In this document: positions 46,053 through 55,080 of the stretch, piece by piece
Position numbering within the stretch: the first letter of the stretch is position 1
Layout of the letters: each line of letters begins with the position of its first letter
Source of the DNA: Paenibacillus segetis
Lineage (GTDB): Bacteria > Bacillota > Bacilli > Paenibacillales > Paenibacillaceae
DNA length: 64,000 bases
Direction of reading: 5' to 3'
Assembly: GCF_014639155.1 (NCBI RefSeq)
Contig: NZ_BMFT01000008.1
Location: 1 to 64,000 of the forward strand
Notes under the pieces: generated by a model
Told to the model about the DNA's origin: nothing
What the model saw: only the letters and a program-made list of their open reading frames with translations
The model's database searches: none
Made by a program: the position numbers and the translations under genes

Positions 46053-46122
46053 TAACAAAAGTACCAAAAGATGTAAAGTAGAATTCTGAAATGGATAACT
46101 TTGAGTACAACTCGTGATACAA

Positions 46123-46644
46123 TTATTCCCTGCGCCATTTCTCAAACATCCGTCTTACTTCCGGGCTTAACTTATCATCTATTCTATTTCGACTTGATTT
46201 ATCAATACGTTCTGCTATCTTTATTTGGACTTCCTTCTCACTTTTCTCCACTTGCGTCAGCAGCTCACGTGCCGATATCCGTAGTGCTCCCTGTCCGAAA
46301 ATGACATGTTGCTCTACCATATCACTGGTTGCTACATAAATCTGCCGTCTTTTATGACTCAGCTCCCGCACCAGTCGCTCAATACATTCGTCCGCCGTCT
46401 CTTTCTCTTTAGTGAAATGAACCTCTAGCTGATTCTGGGCAAAAGATTTACCGAGCCCTGGTACCCGGTAGGCATCAAAGATGGCAATGGTCCTAATCCC
46501 GGAGAATGCTTGATAATCGGCCAGCCTCTCCAGTAACCGATCGCGAGCTTCCTGCAGCCCGATTCTAGACAATGCCGCAAGCTCTGGCCATCCCCCGATC
46601 ATATTATAACCATCTACCAGAAGTACGTCGCGCATTTCGCGCAC
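46123..46644 (-). CDS. rae1: NYN/PIN-domain ribosome-associated endoribonuclease Rae1 (YacP)
   Basis: 173 aa. PIN-like nuclease core: DVLLVDGYNMIGGWPEL with catalytic Asp, IFDAY, KEKETADECIERL and ATSDMVEQ. In B. subtilis Rae1 cleaves mRNA in the ribosomal A site. C-terminal FEKWRR is conserved. GTG start with GAGGGAT at ~10 nt; an ATG three codons later is also possible. It begins 5 nt after rlmB ends. Confidence 0.92.
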   Translation of the reverse strand: MREMRDVLLVDGYNMIGGWPELAALSRIGLQEARDRLLERLADYQAFSGIRTIAIFDAYRVPGLGKSFAQNQLEVHFTKEKETADECIERLVRELSHKRRQIYVATSDMVEQHVIFGQGALRISARELLTQVEKSEKEVQIKIAERIDKSSRNRIDDKLSPEVRRMFEKWRRE

Positions 46645-46649
46645 TGTAT

Positions 46650-47405
46650 CTATCCCTCGGCGCGACGTCTGCGCAATACTTCGTACATCACAACGCCCGC
46701 AGCAACTGAGGCGTTCAAGGAGTTAAGACGTCCAGTCATCGGAAGTTTGAGAAGCACATCACATTTTTCACGAATCAAACGACCCATTCCTTTATTCTCA
46801 TTACCAATTACAATCGCTACGGGGCCAGTAAGTACATTGCCGCCTCTTTCATACATCTCATCTTTCGTATCGACATCTGTGCCAACAACCCAGACACCCG
46901 CTTCTTTCAGTTCATCAATGCATTGTGCCAGATTTGTTACCCTAGCAACGGGTACATACTCTACCGCTCCTGCTGATGTCTTCGACACCGTTGCGGTTAC
47001 TGCAGCGGAACGTCGTTTCGGAATAATTACACCATGAACTCCCGTACATTCTGCTGTCCGCAAAATGGAGCCTAGGTTATGTGGATCCTCAATCTCATCC
47101 AAGATGAGAAGAAAAGGAGGTTGTCCTTGTTCAGTGGCCTTGGCCAACAAATCTTCAACGCTTGCGTAGGCATAAGGTGCAGCTTGCGCCACGACTCCTT
47201 GATGCTGCACATCAGGAACCAATTGATCGAGCTTACGCTTATCGACAAATTGAACGATAATCCCTTGCTTCTTAGCCTCTGCCAAAATCGGCTGGGTTAA
47301 GTGCTTTTGAGCACCTTCAGCAACCCATATTTTATTAATTGTACGTCCCGCTCGTAGCGCTTCAAGTATTGAGTGCTTACCAGCGATCCATTCTTGATCC
47401 TCCAT
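46650..47405 (-). CDS. rlmB: 23S rRNA (guanosine-2'-O-)-methyltransferase RlmB
   Basis: 251 aa SpoU/TrmH-family SPOUT enzyme. N-terminal L30e-like substrate domain; the C-terminal trefoil knot has DEIEDPHNLGSILRTAE, IGNENKGMGRL and LPMTGRLNSLNASVA. Methylates G2251 of the 23S P-loop in E. coli. ATG chosen behind AGGAGG; a 13-residue upstream extension has no site. Confidence 0.95.
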   Translation of the reverse strand: MEDQEWIAGKHSILEALRAGRTINKIWVAEGAQKHLTQPILAEAKKQGIIVQFVDKRKLDQLVPDVQHQGVVAQAAPYAYASVEDLLAKATEQGQPPFLLILDEIEDPHNLGSILRTAECTGVHGVIIPKRRSAAVTATVSKTSAGAVEYVPVARVTNLAQCIDELKEAGVWVVGTDVDTKDEMYERGGNVLTGPVAIVIGNENKGMGRLIREKCDVLLKLPMTGRLNSLNASVAAGVVMYEVLRRRRAEG

Positions 47406-47507
47406 GTGTTTCCTCCTGCGATAGATCTGATAGGGATATCCCACATCGAATCTCTCTTGTATTGTATTCTTGCCGATATATCTTAAGTGTACATCAAAAT
47501 TTTACGG

Positions 47508-47957
47508 TTACGCCTGATCCTCGTTTTCTAAAAGGTCAAAACCAGAAGAAATAAGATCACGAAGACGATCATGTGCACCCGTATAATATAAGTAACCAAC
47601 TAAGCTCTCAAATGCTGTTGCATGCCTATAATCAATTACGTTCGCATTCTTGGGTACCCCTGATTTGGCATTACGTCCTTGACGCACAACATCCTTCTCG
47701 TCCTCTGTAAGCTTGGGCTCGATCAAGCTGAGTAGCTTGGCCTGCGCCTTAGCCGAGACATACTTCGTCGACTGTCCATGCAGGTGGTGCGGCCGCAAAT
47801 TAGGCCGCGCCATGACCCGCTGTCTCACAGCAACTTCAAAAATAGCATCCCCAATATAAGCAAGCGCAAGTGGTGGCAGTAATCGAGCTGGCTTAGATGG
47901 TACCTCTGGGAACCATAACGGCGAATTATTATCTAGATTTTCACTACCATTACTCAT
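47508..47957 (-). CDS. mrnC: Mini-ribonuclease III (23S rRNA maturation)
   Basis: 149 aa RNase III catalytic domain without dsRBD. Conserved ALAYIGDAIFEVAVRQ (catalytic Asp37) and the later FESLVGYLYYTG. Trims 23S precursor ends in Bacillus. Its ATG overlaps the cysS stop by 4 nt (ATGA), indicating coupling. Confidence 0.95.
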   Translation of the reverse strand: MSNGSENLDNNSPLWFPEVPSKPARLLPPLALAYIGDAIFEVAVRQRVMARPNLRPHHLHGQSTKYVSAKAQAKLLSLIEPKLTEDEKDVVRQGRNAKSGVPKNANVIDYRHATAFESLVGYLYYTGAHDRLRDLISSGFDLLENEDQA

Positions 47958-49357
47958 TTACGGCGCCATCTCATTCCTTGCGGCGTATCTTCGAGCAGAA
48001 TTCCCTGTGCATCCAGTAAATCGCGGATTTCATCCGCACGGGCCCAATTTTTAGATTTCCGAGCTTCGCTACGCTCTGCAATTAGATTCTCGATATCTTG
48101 ATCCAATAAATCGGGCTCAACATCGGCAACAATGCGCAAGATACCGTTCATTTCTGCAAACAATTCTTGAGCCGCTTCAAGATCGGCACGATTCACATTA
48201 GGTTGCTGCAGCAGTGTATTCACTTCGGTTACCCATTCAAAAATCGCCGTAATGGCATCTGGCGTATTGAAGTCATCCTGCATTTTAGCATGAAATGTCG
48301 TCCCAATATGATTCATCTTGGCTTCCCATTCCGGCGTAACTTCACCGTTTCCTGAGACTGCCGTCTCTAGTCGATGCCGAAGATTACCTACTGCAATAGT
48401 AATCCGTTCAACGCTACGTTCAGCTTGTTCCATCGTATCATCTGTGAAATTAAGCTGATTACGATAATGCGTGGTTAGCATAAAATAGCGCAGCGCCTCA
48501 CGCTTATAGTTGCTACGCAAATCTTTGACAAGCACTCCGTTGCCCAGCGATTTCGACATTTTCTCGCCATCGATATTAATATATCCATTGTGCATCCAAT
48601 ATCTCGCTAGTGGCTTACCTGTCACCACCTCAGATTGGGCGATTTCACACTCGTGGTGTGGGAACTGTAGATCCTGTCCCCCCCCATGAATATCGATTGT
48701 ATCGCCAAGGAGATGACGAGACATCGCAGAGCACTCAATATGCCAGCCTGGCCGACCTTCGCCCCAAGGGCTGCTCCAACGAATTTCACCTGGTTTGGCG
48801 GCCTTCCACAACACGAAATCTTCAGGGTTTTCTTTACGCTCATCTACATCGATCCGTATACCAAATTGTAATTCACCGATGTTCTGCCCAGACAACTTAC
48901 CGTAACTCTCAAATTTGTTCGTGCGGAAGAACACATCCCCGCCATTCTCATATGCAAAGCCCTTACGTTCGAGGTCTTCTATAAACTCAATAATAATCCC
49001 CATATTGTCCGTTACCCGAGGATTCGCGGTAGCACGTGGGATGCCGAGACCTTCCAGATCTGCGTAGTAAGCCGCAATAAAAGTCTCTGCAACCTCAGGC
49101 ACAGTGGTATTCATCTCTTCCGCTTTACGGATCAGCTTGTCATCTACATCTGTAAAGTTGACGACATAATTGACTTCGTATTTCTGATTCTCTAGATAGC
49201 TCCGCACGATATCAAAGAAAATCATGGGCCGTGCATTACCAATATGGATATAACCATATACGGTTGGACCGCAGACATAAACACTAGCTTTCCCTGGATC
49301 TTGGCTTACGAATTCCTCTTTTTGTCGCGTCAACGTGTTGTAAATTTGTATTGCCAT
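47954..49357 (-). CDS. cysS: Cysteinyl-tRNA synthetase
   Basis: 467 aa class I synthetase. HIGN in YIHIGNARP, KMSKS, zinc ligands in YVCGPTVYG, WHIECSAM and HHECEI. Charges tRNA-Cys. Start at ATG (AIQIYNTLTRQK) behind AGGAAAGTG; a GTG two codons up is possible. Co-transcribed with cysE under the T-box. Confidence 0.97.
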   Translation of the reverse strand: MAIQIYNTLTRQKEEFVSQDPGKASVYVCGPTVYGYIHIGNARPMIFFDIVRSYLENQKYEVNYVVNFTDVDDKLIRKAEEMNTTVPEVAETFIAAYYADLEGLGIPRATANPRVTDNMGIIIEFIEDLERKGFAYENGGDVFFRTNKFESYGKLSGQNIGELQFGIRIDVDERKENPEDFVLWKAAKPGEIRWSSPWGEGRPGWHIECSAMSRHLLGDTIDIHGGGQDLQFPHHECEIAQSEVVTGKPLARYWMHNGYINIDGEKMSKSLGNGVLVKDLRSNYKREALRYFMLTTHYRNQLNFTDDTMEQAERSVERITIAVGNLRHRLETAVSGNGEVTPEWEAKMNHIGTTFHAKMQDDFNTPDAITAIFEWVTEVNTLLQQPNVNRADLEAAQELFAEMNGILRIVADVEPDLLDQDIENLIAERSEARKSKNWARADEIRDLLDAQGILLEDTPQGMRWRRK

Positions 49358-49395
49358 ACTCACTTTCCTTTCAATAATTTATTTACCCGAGAAAG

Positions 49396-50055
49396 TTACT
49401 CCTTCGAAAATGGTACTCCTTGTAATTGCTGTTTCAAACCCTCAATTTCCAACTGAAGTCCTTCAATCTCACGCTGCAGAAGTCCCATTGCATCCACTAC
49501 GGGATCCGGCATTTGATGGCTTAACCGATCCAGACGTTTTCCACCCTGACGAACGATTTTACCAGGAATACCTACCACCGTACTATTAAAAGGTATTTCC
49601 TTCAGTACAACTGAATTTGCTCCAATGTTGCACTGATCCTCTATTTTAAAAGAGCCCAAAACCTTTGCTCCAGATCCGATGACTACATTGTTTCCAATAG
49701 TCGGATGTCGTTTTCCTTTTTCCTTACCACTTCCGCCCAAGGTTACCCCCTGATAGATAACCACATCATCACCGATTTCGCAAGTTTCACCGATGACAAC
49801 TCCCATACCATGATCAATAAACAACCGATTACCGATTTTGGCTCCAGGATGAATTTCGATTCCGGTAAAAAAACGGCTAACCTGAGAGATAACACGCGCA
49901 ATCGTAAACCAGCGATGCCGATAAAAATAGTGTGCCATCCGGTGACTCCATATCGCATGCAGTCCAGAATAAGTGAAGATCACCTCAAACCTACTTCTTG
50001 CGGCCGGATCATTATCAAATACTGCCTGAATATCAGACCTCATTCTCTTAAACAT
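49396..50055 (-). CDS. cysE: Serine O-acetyltransferase
   Basis: 219 aa. Left-handed beta-helix of hexapeptide repeats (~70-165) with catalytic FTGIEIHPGAKIG and IDHGMGVVIGE. Makes O-acetylserine, the acceptor for cysteine synthesis. The C-terminal 30 residues are a coiled coil, EIEGLQLEIEGLKQQLQG. AAGGGGGGGAAG precedes the ATG. Functionally linked with the cysH-sat genes in this window. Confidence 0.95.
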   Translation of the reverse strand: MFKRMRSDIQAVFDNDPAARSRFEVIFTYSGLHAIWSHRMAHYFYRHRWFTIARVISQVSRFFTGIEIHPGAKIGNRLFIDHGMGVVIGETCEIGDDVVIYQGVTLGGSGKEKGKRHPTIGNNVVIGSGAKVLGSFKIEDQCNIGANSVVLKEIPFNSTVVGIPGKIVRQGGKRLDRLSHQMPDPVVDAMGLLQREIEGLQLEIEGLKQQLQGVPFSKE

Positions 50056-50118
50056 CGTACTTCCCCCCCTTGTTCTCTCCACTACCGGTTGGCACTTGAT
50101 CTATTCTCTAAATTCAAC

Positions 50119-50425
50119 AAAAATAGCGCCCCTGTAGCTTTCGCTACAGAGACGCTAAATAGCGCGGTTCCACTCTGCTTGGATGCCTCCATCCATATAC
50201 CGCTCATTAAATAGCGTTGGATATAGACCATCCCCCTTGGTGTCCTTAACGCAGACAAAACGTCAGGATCTACCTACGCCCTTACAGCGCGCTCAATCCC
50301 ACAGCTCCCGGGTGCATTTCCGCCCCCTGTATTTGGATAACTTGCAGCCTAGAACATAACTAACTGTTCCGGTTATCCTCTCTGTAAAATACAGAAACTT
50401 GCGTACTTCTCCCGATCTATGCTTT
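50119..50425 (-). promoter_or_regulatory. T-box riboswitch, tRNA-Cys-specific, controlling cysE-cysS
   Basis: The conserved T-box AGAGTGGAACCGCG (50163-50176) is followed by the terminator AGCGTCTCTGTAGC-GAAA-GCTACAGGGGCGCT and a T tract (50119-50155). Stem I with its AGTA and GAGAGG motifs lies at ~50330-50415. The specifier loop reads GGAAATGCACC, placing codon TGC (Cys) at 50314-50316. Uncharged tRNA-Cys would stabilise the antiterminator. I found no convincing promoter upstream; this leader fills most of 50056-50505. Confidence 0.92.
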
Positions 50426-50505
50426 TATTACCTGTTATATTGTATTGAAAAAAACAATCTCTGTGCTTATCTTACCCACAATCAGTAAAACTGACAAGAA
50501 ATGTT

Positions 50506-51972
50506 TTAGCCTTCCAACTGACTAATTTGCAATGCAAGGCGTTCCATCGTAACTTCCTGTCCAAGTAGATAAATGGTCTTGTTCAAATCACGTCCGTGCA
50601 TTTGTCCTGTTAAGGCTACGCGAATTGGCATGAACAAACCCTTCCCTTTGAATCCTGTTTCCTTCTGAACTTCTTTAATCGCTGCCGCAATATTCTCTGC
50701 TGTAAATGGAGCCAATTCTTTCACCTTATTCAGGAAAGCACTTAACACGACCGGAACCTGTGTTTCTGATAATACAGTCTTTGCTTCTTCATCCAGCTCC
50801 AAATGAGTGCGGAAGAATAAGTCGGACAATTCAACGATGTCAGATGCCGATGTCATTTGCTCCTGATATAGAGCAACCAAAGTATTCGCCCAATCCTCCT
50901 GCTCTGGTGTCAGAACGCTTGGTAAGAGCGATGCTTTCTGCAAGTGGGGAATTGCCAATTTGGCAATTCGCTCAGGGTCAGCATTCTTGATGTAATGGTT
51001 GTTCAAATGAGCCAATTTCTGTTTATCAAACAAAGCAGGACTTCTCGATAAGCGATTGGCATCAAATATTGAAATCAGTTCTTCCTTCGTGAAGAATTCT
51101 TCTTCTCCCGTCGGTGACCAGCCAAGTAGTGCAATGAAATTAAACATCGCTTCAGGTAAATAACCTAACTCGTCATATTGTTCAATAAACTGAATGACCG
51201 ATTCGTCACGTTTACTCAGCTTCTTGTGATTGTCTCCGACAATTAGGGTCATATGTCCAAAAATCGGTGGTTCCCAGCCAAGTGCGTCATAAATCATCAA
51301 CTGTCGTGGTGTGTTGGATACATGGTCTTCTCCACGTAACACATGTGTTATTTTCATCAAATGATCATCTAGTGCTACCGCAAAGTTATAAGTTGGAATG
51401 CCATCCTTCTTCACGATAACAAAGTCACCACTTACGTCCGACTCAAATGAGATCGGACCCTTTACAAGATCATCAAACGTGAAGGTACGTCCTTCTGGTA
51501 CCCGAAAACGGATACTTGCTTGTCTACCTTCAGCTTCAAACGCTGCACACTGTTCCGGTGTCAAATTCCGATGTTTACCGGAATAGCGCGGCATCTCACC
51601 ACGGGCAATTTGTTCCTCACGTTCCTGTTCCAATTCTTCTTCCGTACAATAACAACGATAAGCTAATCCACGGTCCAATAAATCCTGCCAATACTGACGA
51701 TATAGATCCAGACGTTCCGTTTGACGGTAAGGGCCATATTCACCGCCTACATCAACACTTTCATCCCACTCCATACCAAGCCATTTAAGATACTTGAATT
51801 GATTCTCTTCTCCGCCTTCAACATTACGTTTTACATCCGTATCTTCGATACGAATAATAAATTTTCCGCCATGATGCTTAGCAAATAAATAATTGAAGAG
51901 CGCTGTTCTTGCATTGCCGATATGTAAGTGTCCCGTCGGACTCGGCGCGTAACGCACGCGAACTTCCGTCAT
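50506..51972 (-). CDS. gltX: Glutamyl-tRNA synthetase
   Basis: 488 aa class I synthetase: PSPTGHLHIGNARTA (HIGH) and KLSKRDES (KMSKS). Probably non-discriminating, charging tRNA-Gln for amidation as in Bacillus (inference). ATG with AGGAGG chosen over a 10-residue extension. Just ahead, AAGTTTTG/CAAAACTT (8-bp inverted repeat at ~51982-52031) abuts the binding site. Confidence 0.97.
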   Translation of the reverse strand: MTEVRVRYAPSPTGHLHIGNARTALFNYLFAKHHGGKFIIRIEDTDVKRNVEGGEENQFKYLKWLGMEWDESVDVGGEYGPYRQTERLDLYRQYWQDLLDRGLAYRCYCTEEELEQEREEQIARGEMPRYSGKHRNLTPEQCAAFEAEGRQASIRFRVPEGRTFTFDDLVKGPISFESDVSGDFVIVKKDGIPTYNFAVALDDHLMKITHVLRGEDHVSNTPRQLMIYDALGWEPPIFGHMTLIVGDNHKKLSKRDESVIQFIEQYDELGYLPEAMFNFIALLGWSPTGEEEFFTKEELISIFDANRLSRSPALFDKQKLAHLNNHYIKNADPERIAKLAIPHLQKASLLPSVLTPEQEDWANTLVALYQEQMTSASDIVELSDLFFRTHLELDEEAKTVLSETQVPVVLSAFLNKVKELAPFTAENIAAAIKEVQKETGFKGKGLFMPIRVALTGQMHGRDLNKTIYLLGQEVTMERLALQISQLEG

Positions 51973-52068
51973 GACAATCCCTCCTAAAAGTTTTGTAAGC
52001 ATATGATTCCATGTTTATTCTTCGAACAAAACTTGCTTCGTAAGCATACGCTTAGTTATAATCCAATC

Positions 52069-52557
52069 TTATGATGATAGCACATCTGCGATAAGGCATA
52101 CAATACATTGGGAAGCGATACCTTCGCCCCGCCCAGTAAAACCAAGTTGTTCGGTCGTTGTTGCTTTTACATTAACTTTCTGTGGCTGTGATTCCAGGGC
52201 ACCAGCAATAATTTCAACCATTTGCGGAATATAAGGTGCCATTTTCGGACGTTGGGCAATAATTGTTGCGTCAAGATTGCCTAGACGATATCCTCGTTCT
52301 TTCGCCATGACCCACACTTGCTCAAGTAACTTTAAGCTGTCCGCATCTTTGAAGTTAGGGTCCGTATCCGGAAAATGCCGTCCGATATCACCCAAGCCAA
52401 GTGCTCCCAAGATCGCATCACTCACTGCATGTAACAACACGTCAGCATCGGAATGCCCCATTAACCCTTTCTCAAATGGAATCGTTACCCCCCCGATAAT
52501 ACAAGGTCTGCCCTCCACTAATTCATGTACATCAAAGCCTTGTCCTACGGTAATCAT
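52069..52557 (-). CDS. ispF: 2-C-methyl-D-erythritol 2,4-cyclodiphosphate synthase
   Basis: 162 aa MEP-pathway enzyme. Metal ligands in GFDVHELVEG and GHSDADVLLHAVSD; C-terminal TTEQLGFTGRGEGIA is conserved. Overlaps ispD by 4 nt (ATGA). Confidence 0.97.
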   Translation of the reverse strand: MITVGQGFDVHELVEGRPCIIGGVTIPFEKGLMGHSDADVLLHAVSDAILGALGLGDIGRHFPDTDPNFKDADSLKLLEQVWVMAKERGYRLGNLDATIIAQRPKMAPYIPQMVEIIAGALESQPQKVNVKATTTEQLGFTGRGEGIASQCIVCLIADVLSS

Positions 52558-53273
52558 GTCATGTCCTCTCCCTTTTGTTCTTTCTTCATACGAACAAATT
52601 CCGCATAATCCAAATCGTCTGGTGTTGTGATTTTGATATTGGTATAGCTACCTTCCACCACCATCACGGGGATACCAAGTCGTTCAATTAGCATCGAATC
52701 GTCCGTACCTGTAAATCCTTCTGCCTCCGCCATCCCATGAGCTCGTATAAGATCGGAACGTCGAAAAGCCTGCGGCGTTTGAATCGCCCACAAGCTACGA
52801 CGGTCAGGTGTAGCCGTGACCCAGCCTTGTCCATCAACTTGTTTCACCGTATCTTTAACAGGCACTGCTAAAACCGACGCCCCATGATTTACCGCCGCTT
52901 CATAGCACGAGGTCACCTGTTGTTCCGTGACAAAAGGGCGAACGCCGTCATGCACCAGTACCCAAGGTGTGCTAATATGAAGCAGCCCTTGATATACCGA
53001 GTGCTGACGCTCGGCGCCGCCCGGAATAACTTTTATTTTTTTAGTGATTCCATACTCATGAATCCATGACAAACAGCGCTCTACATCCTGCGCTCCCGTC
53101 ACTAATACAATTTCGGTAATCAATGGATGGCGTTCGAACACCTCCAGCGTATGGATGACGATCGGCTTGTCCTGTAGCATAAGATACTGTTTGGACTCTT
53201 TGCTTCCCATGCGGGTGCCTCGGCCTGCCGCCACCACAATAACTCCTGTTCCCGTGTTCAATTCTGTCACCAT
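52554..53273 (-). CDS. ispD: 2-C-methyl-D-erythritol 4-phosphate cytidylyltransferase
   Basis: 239 aa nucleotidyltransferase: VVAAGRGTRMG-SKESKQY signature, VHDGVRPFV and TDDSMLIE. Precedes ispF in the MEP isoprenoid pathway. Only a weak AGGGAT site upstream of ATG. Confidence 0.96.
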   Translation of the reverse strand: MVTELNTGTGVIVVAAGRGTRMGSKESKQYLMLQDKPIVIHTLEVFERHPLITEIVLVTGAQDVERCLSWIHEYGITKKIKVIPGGAERQHSVYQGLLHISTPWVLVHDGVRPFVTEQQVTSCYEAAVNHGASVLAVPVKDTVKQVDGQGWVTATPDRRSLWAIQTPQAFRRSDLIRAHGMAEAEGFTGTDDSMLIERLGIPVMVVEGSYTNIKITTPDDLDYAEFVRMKKEQKGEDMT

Positions 53274-53358
53274 GTATCCCTGCCTTACCCTGCCTGAATT
53301 ATACGTGGACTATGAATCAATTCCAAGCTCCCACGCATTTATACCCATCATACCGAAT

Positions 53359-54447
53359 TTACTGGGCTTTTTCCAACAGTTTTGGTTTGGCAAAGATCAT
53401 ACGACCTGCAGATGTCTGCAATACGCTAGTTACGAGTACCTCTGTAATGCTCCCGATATAGTCACGACCGCCCTCAACTACGATCATGGTTCCATCATCC
53501 AAGTAGGCCACACCTTGTCCGTGTTCCTTCCCATCCTTGATCACTTGTACCATGATTTCCTCACCTGGTAGAACGACTGGCTTAACTGCATTGGCCAGAT
53601 CGTTGATATTCAGCACAGAAACCCCTTGTAACTCACATACCTTGTTAAGGTTAAAGTCATTCGTAACCACTTTCCCTTGCAGCACTTTAGCTAGTTTGAC
53701 CAGTTTGCTATCAACTTCAGATATCTCCTCAAAATCTCCTTCATAGATCATGACTTGGACATCAAGTTCCTTCTGAATTTTGTTCAAAATATCTAAACCC
53801 CTACGTCCTCTATTACGTTTGAGTAAGTCTGAGGAATCAGCAATATGCTGTAGTTCTTCCAACACAAATTCAGGGATAACAATGGTACCTTCAATAAATC
53901 CTGTTTTGCAGATATCCGCAATCCGACCATCGATGATGACACTCGTGTCCAAAATCTTGTGTTCCTCAAGCCGTCGCTCTTTCCCCTCTGCCCCACTTCC
54001 CCATTTTCCCGATTTCCAAAATGAAGATAGCTCTTCTTTCTTCTCTAATCCTACAGTCAGTCCTATATAGCCAAGCAATGCTGAAATGGCGAATTTCGCG
54101 AAGCTCTCCATGGGACCAAGTAAGGATAAAACCGGGTAAATCATTAAAGAAAGAAGTAGTCCTGCTGTCAGTCCGGCTGATCCGGCTGCCATTTCATTCA
54201 TCGGAATCACTGCTAATGCTTCGACCAGCTTTCTTATTCGCGCAGAAAAAGCACCTACGCCTATAGAGAACAAGAATAAGAACAGAAATGCTCCGGTTGC
54301 CGCCAATATCAAGTGACTTAATGCCGGACTCATTCCAACAAACCAAGTCCGCAGCGGCTGTGGGAAGAAGTCGATCATTCCGCTTACCGTATAACCGAAC
54401 CAAGCTCCACAGAGCACAACCACACTAAGCAAACCTTTTTTCATCAT
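53359..54447 (-). CDS. yacL: PIN/TRAM-domain membrane protein (YacL-like)
   Basis: 362 aa. Four N-terminal hydrophobic helices (~5-25, 40-65, 88-112, 115-130), a PIN nuclease-like domain starting at LDTSVIIDGRI with later acidic VVTNDFNLNKV, and a C-terminal TRAM RNA-binding domain. Function uncertain; conserved upstream of ispD in Bacillales. GGAGGTG precedes the double ATG. Confidence 0.92.
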   Translation of the reverse strand: MMKKGLLSVVVLCGAWFGYTVSGMIDFFPQPLRTWFVGMSPALSHLILAATGAFLFLFLFSIGVGAFSARIRKLVEALAVIPMNEMAAGSAGLTAGLLLSLMIYPVLSLLGPMESFAKFAISALLGYIGLTVGLEKKEELSSFWKSGKWGSGAEGKERRLEEHKILDTSVIIDGRIADICKTGFIEGTIVIPEFVLEELQHIADSSDLLKRNRGRRGLDILNKIQKELDVQVMIYEGDFEEISEVDSKLVKLAKVLQGKVVTNDFNLNKVCELQGVSVLNINDLANAVKPVVLPGEEIMVQVIKDGKEHGQGVAYLDDGTMIVVEGGRDYIGSITEVLVTSVLQTSAGRMIFAKPKLLEKAQ

Positions 54448-54610
54448 TGTTTCTCTTCACCTCCTAATAAAATTGTTATTCACTATTCGGGTACCTCTTT
54501 AACAAGTATGGTCCAATTTTTGGAAACGTAATCGGCTGATTAGGAACTTTTTTCGAGCACTAAATATAGACTTAGGATTAAAAGCTCGCACGCTATGAGG
54601 GATTTCTTGT

Positions 54611-54640
54611 TGATAAGAGGGGAATTTGTGGCATATAATG
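54611..54640 (+). promoter_or_regulatory. Sigma-A promoter of the MazG-like gene
   Basis: TTGATA (54611-54616) and perfect TATAAT (54635-54640), spacer 18; leader ~25 nt with GAGGTGG before the ATG. Confidence 0.75.
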
Positions 54641-54672
54641 TATACAATTCTTAATATTGAGGTGGATGGAAA

Positions 54673-55068
54673 ATGAACACATCAAGTCTTCAATCTTTCC
54701 AAGAACAAGTTTCTGAACTGTTGCTCCGTCACCGCAGTTTGTTGGATGTCTTATCCAAAACAGGACAGACAAACGCCTCCGTTGTTCGCTCTGTCACAAA
54801 AGCTGTGACTGAATGCGGCTGTATTGAGCTTCATGCTACCAAGCAAGATTTTGAGCCTGGCATAGATCTAGAGCAAGCTAAGGACACCATTCGTAAACAT
54901 GTCCAAGGAGAACTGTGCGAGAACTGCCGCGACGCTATTACCAATGAATTGGGCCGTAACCTTTTTTATATGTCTGCATTATGCAATCTATTAGGAATTA
55001 ATATGGATGAAGTGGTTGAGCGGGAATCAAAGAAATGTTCTACGCTGGGATTGTTTAACCTATCCTGA
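54673..55068 (+). CDS. Hypothetical all-alpha protein, MazG-like in part
   Basis: 131 aa, acidic, no signal or membrane segment; the only plus-strand gene in the right half of the window. The C-terminal half (ELGRNLFYMSALCNLLGINM, ~95-115) resembles the last helices of MazG-type NTP pyrophosphohydrolases, but I do not see the full EExxE...ExxD metal signature. Six Cys residues, including CGC and CENC, are notable. It has its own promoter and is followed by the hairpin-repeat island. A nucleotide house-cleaning role would be a guess. Confidence 0.75.
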   Translation: MNTSSLQSFQEQVSELLLRHRSLLDVLSKTGQTNASVVRSVTKAVTECGCIELHATKQDFEPGIDLEQAKDTIRKHVQGELCENCRDAITNELGRNLFYMSALCNLLGINMDEVVERESKKCSTLGLFNLS

Positions 55069-55080
55069 TCATCACAACCC

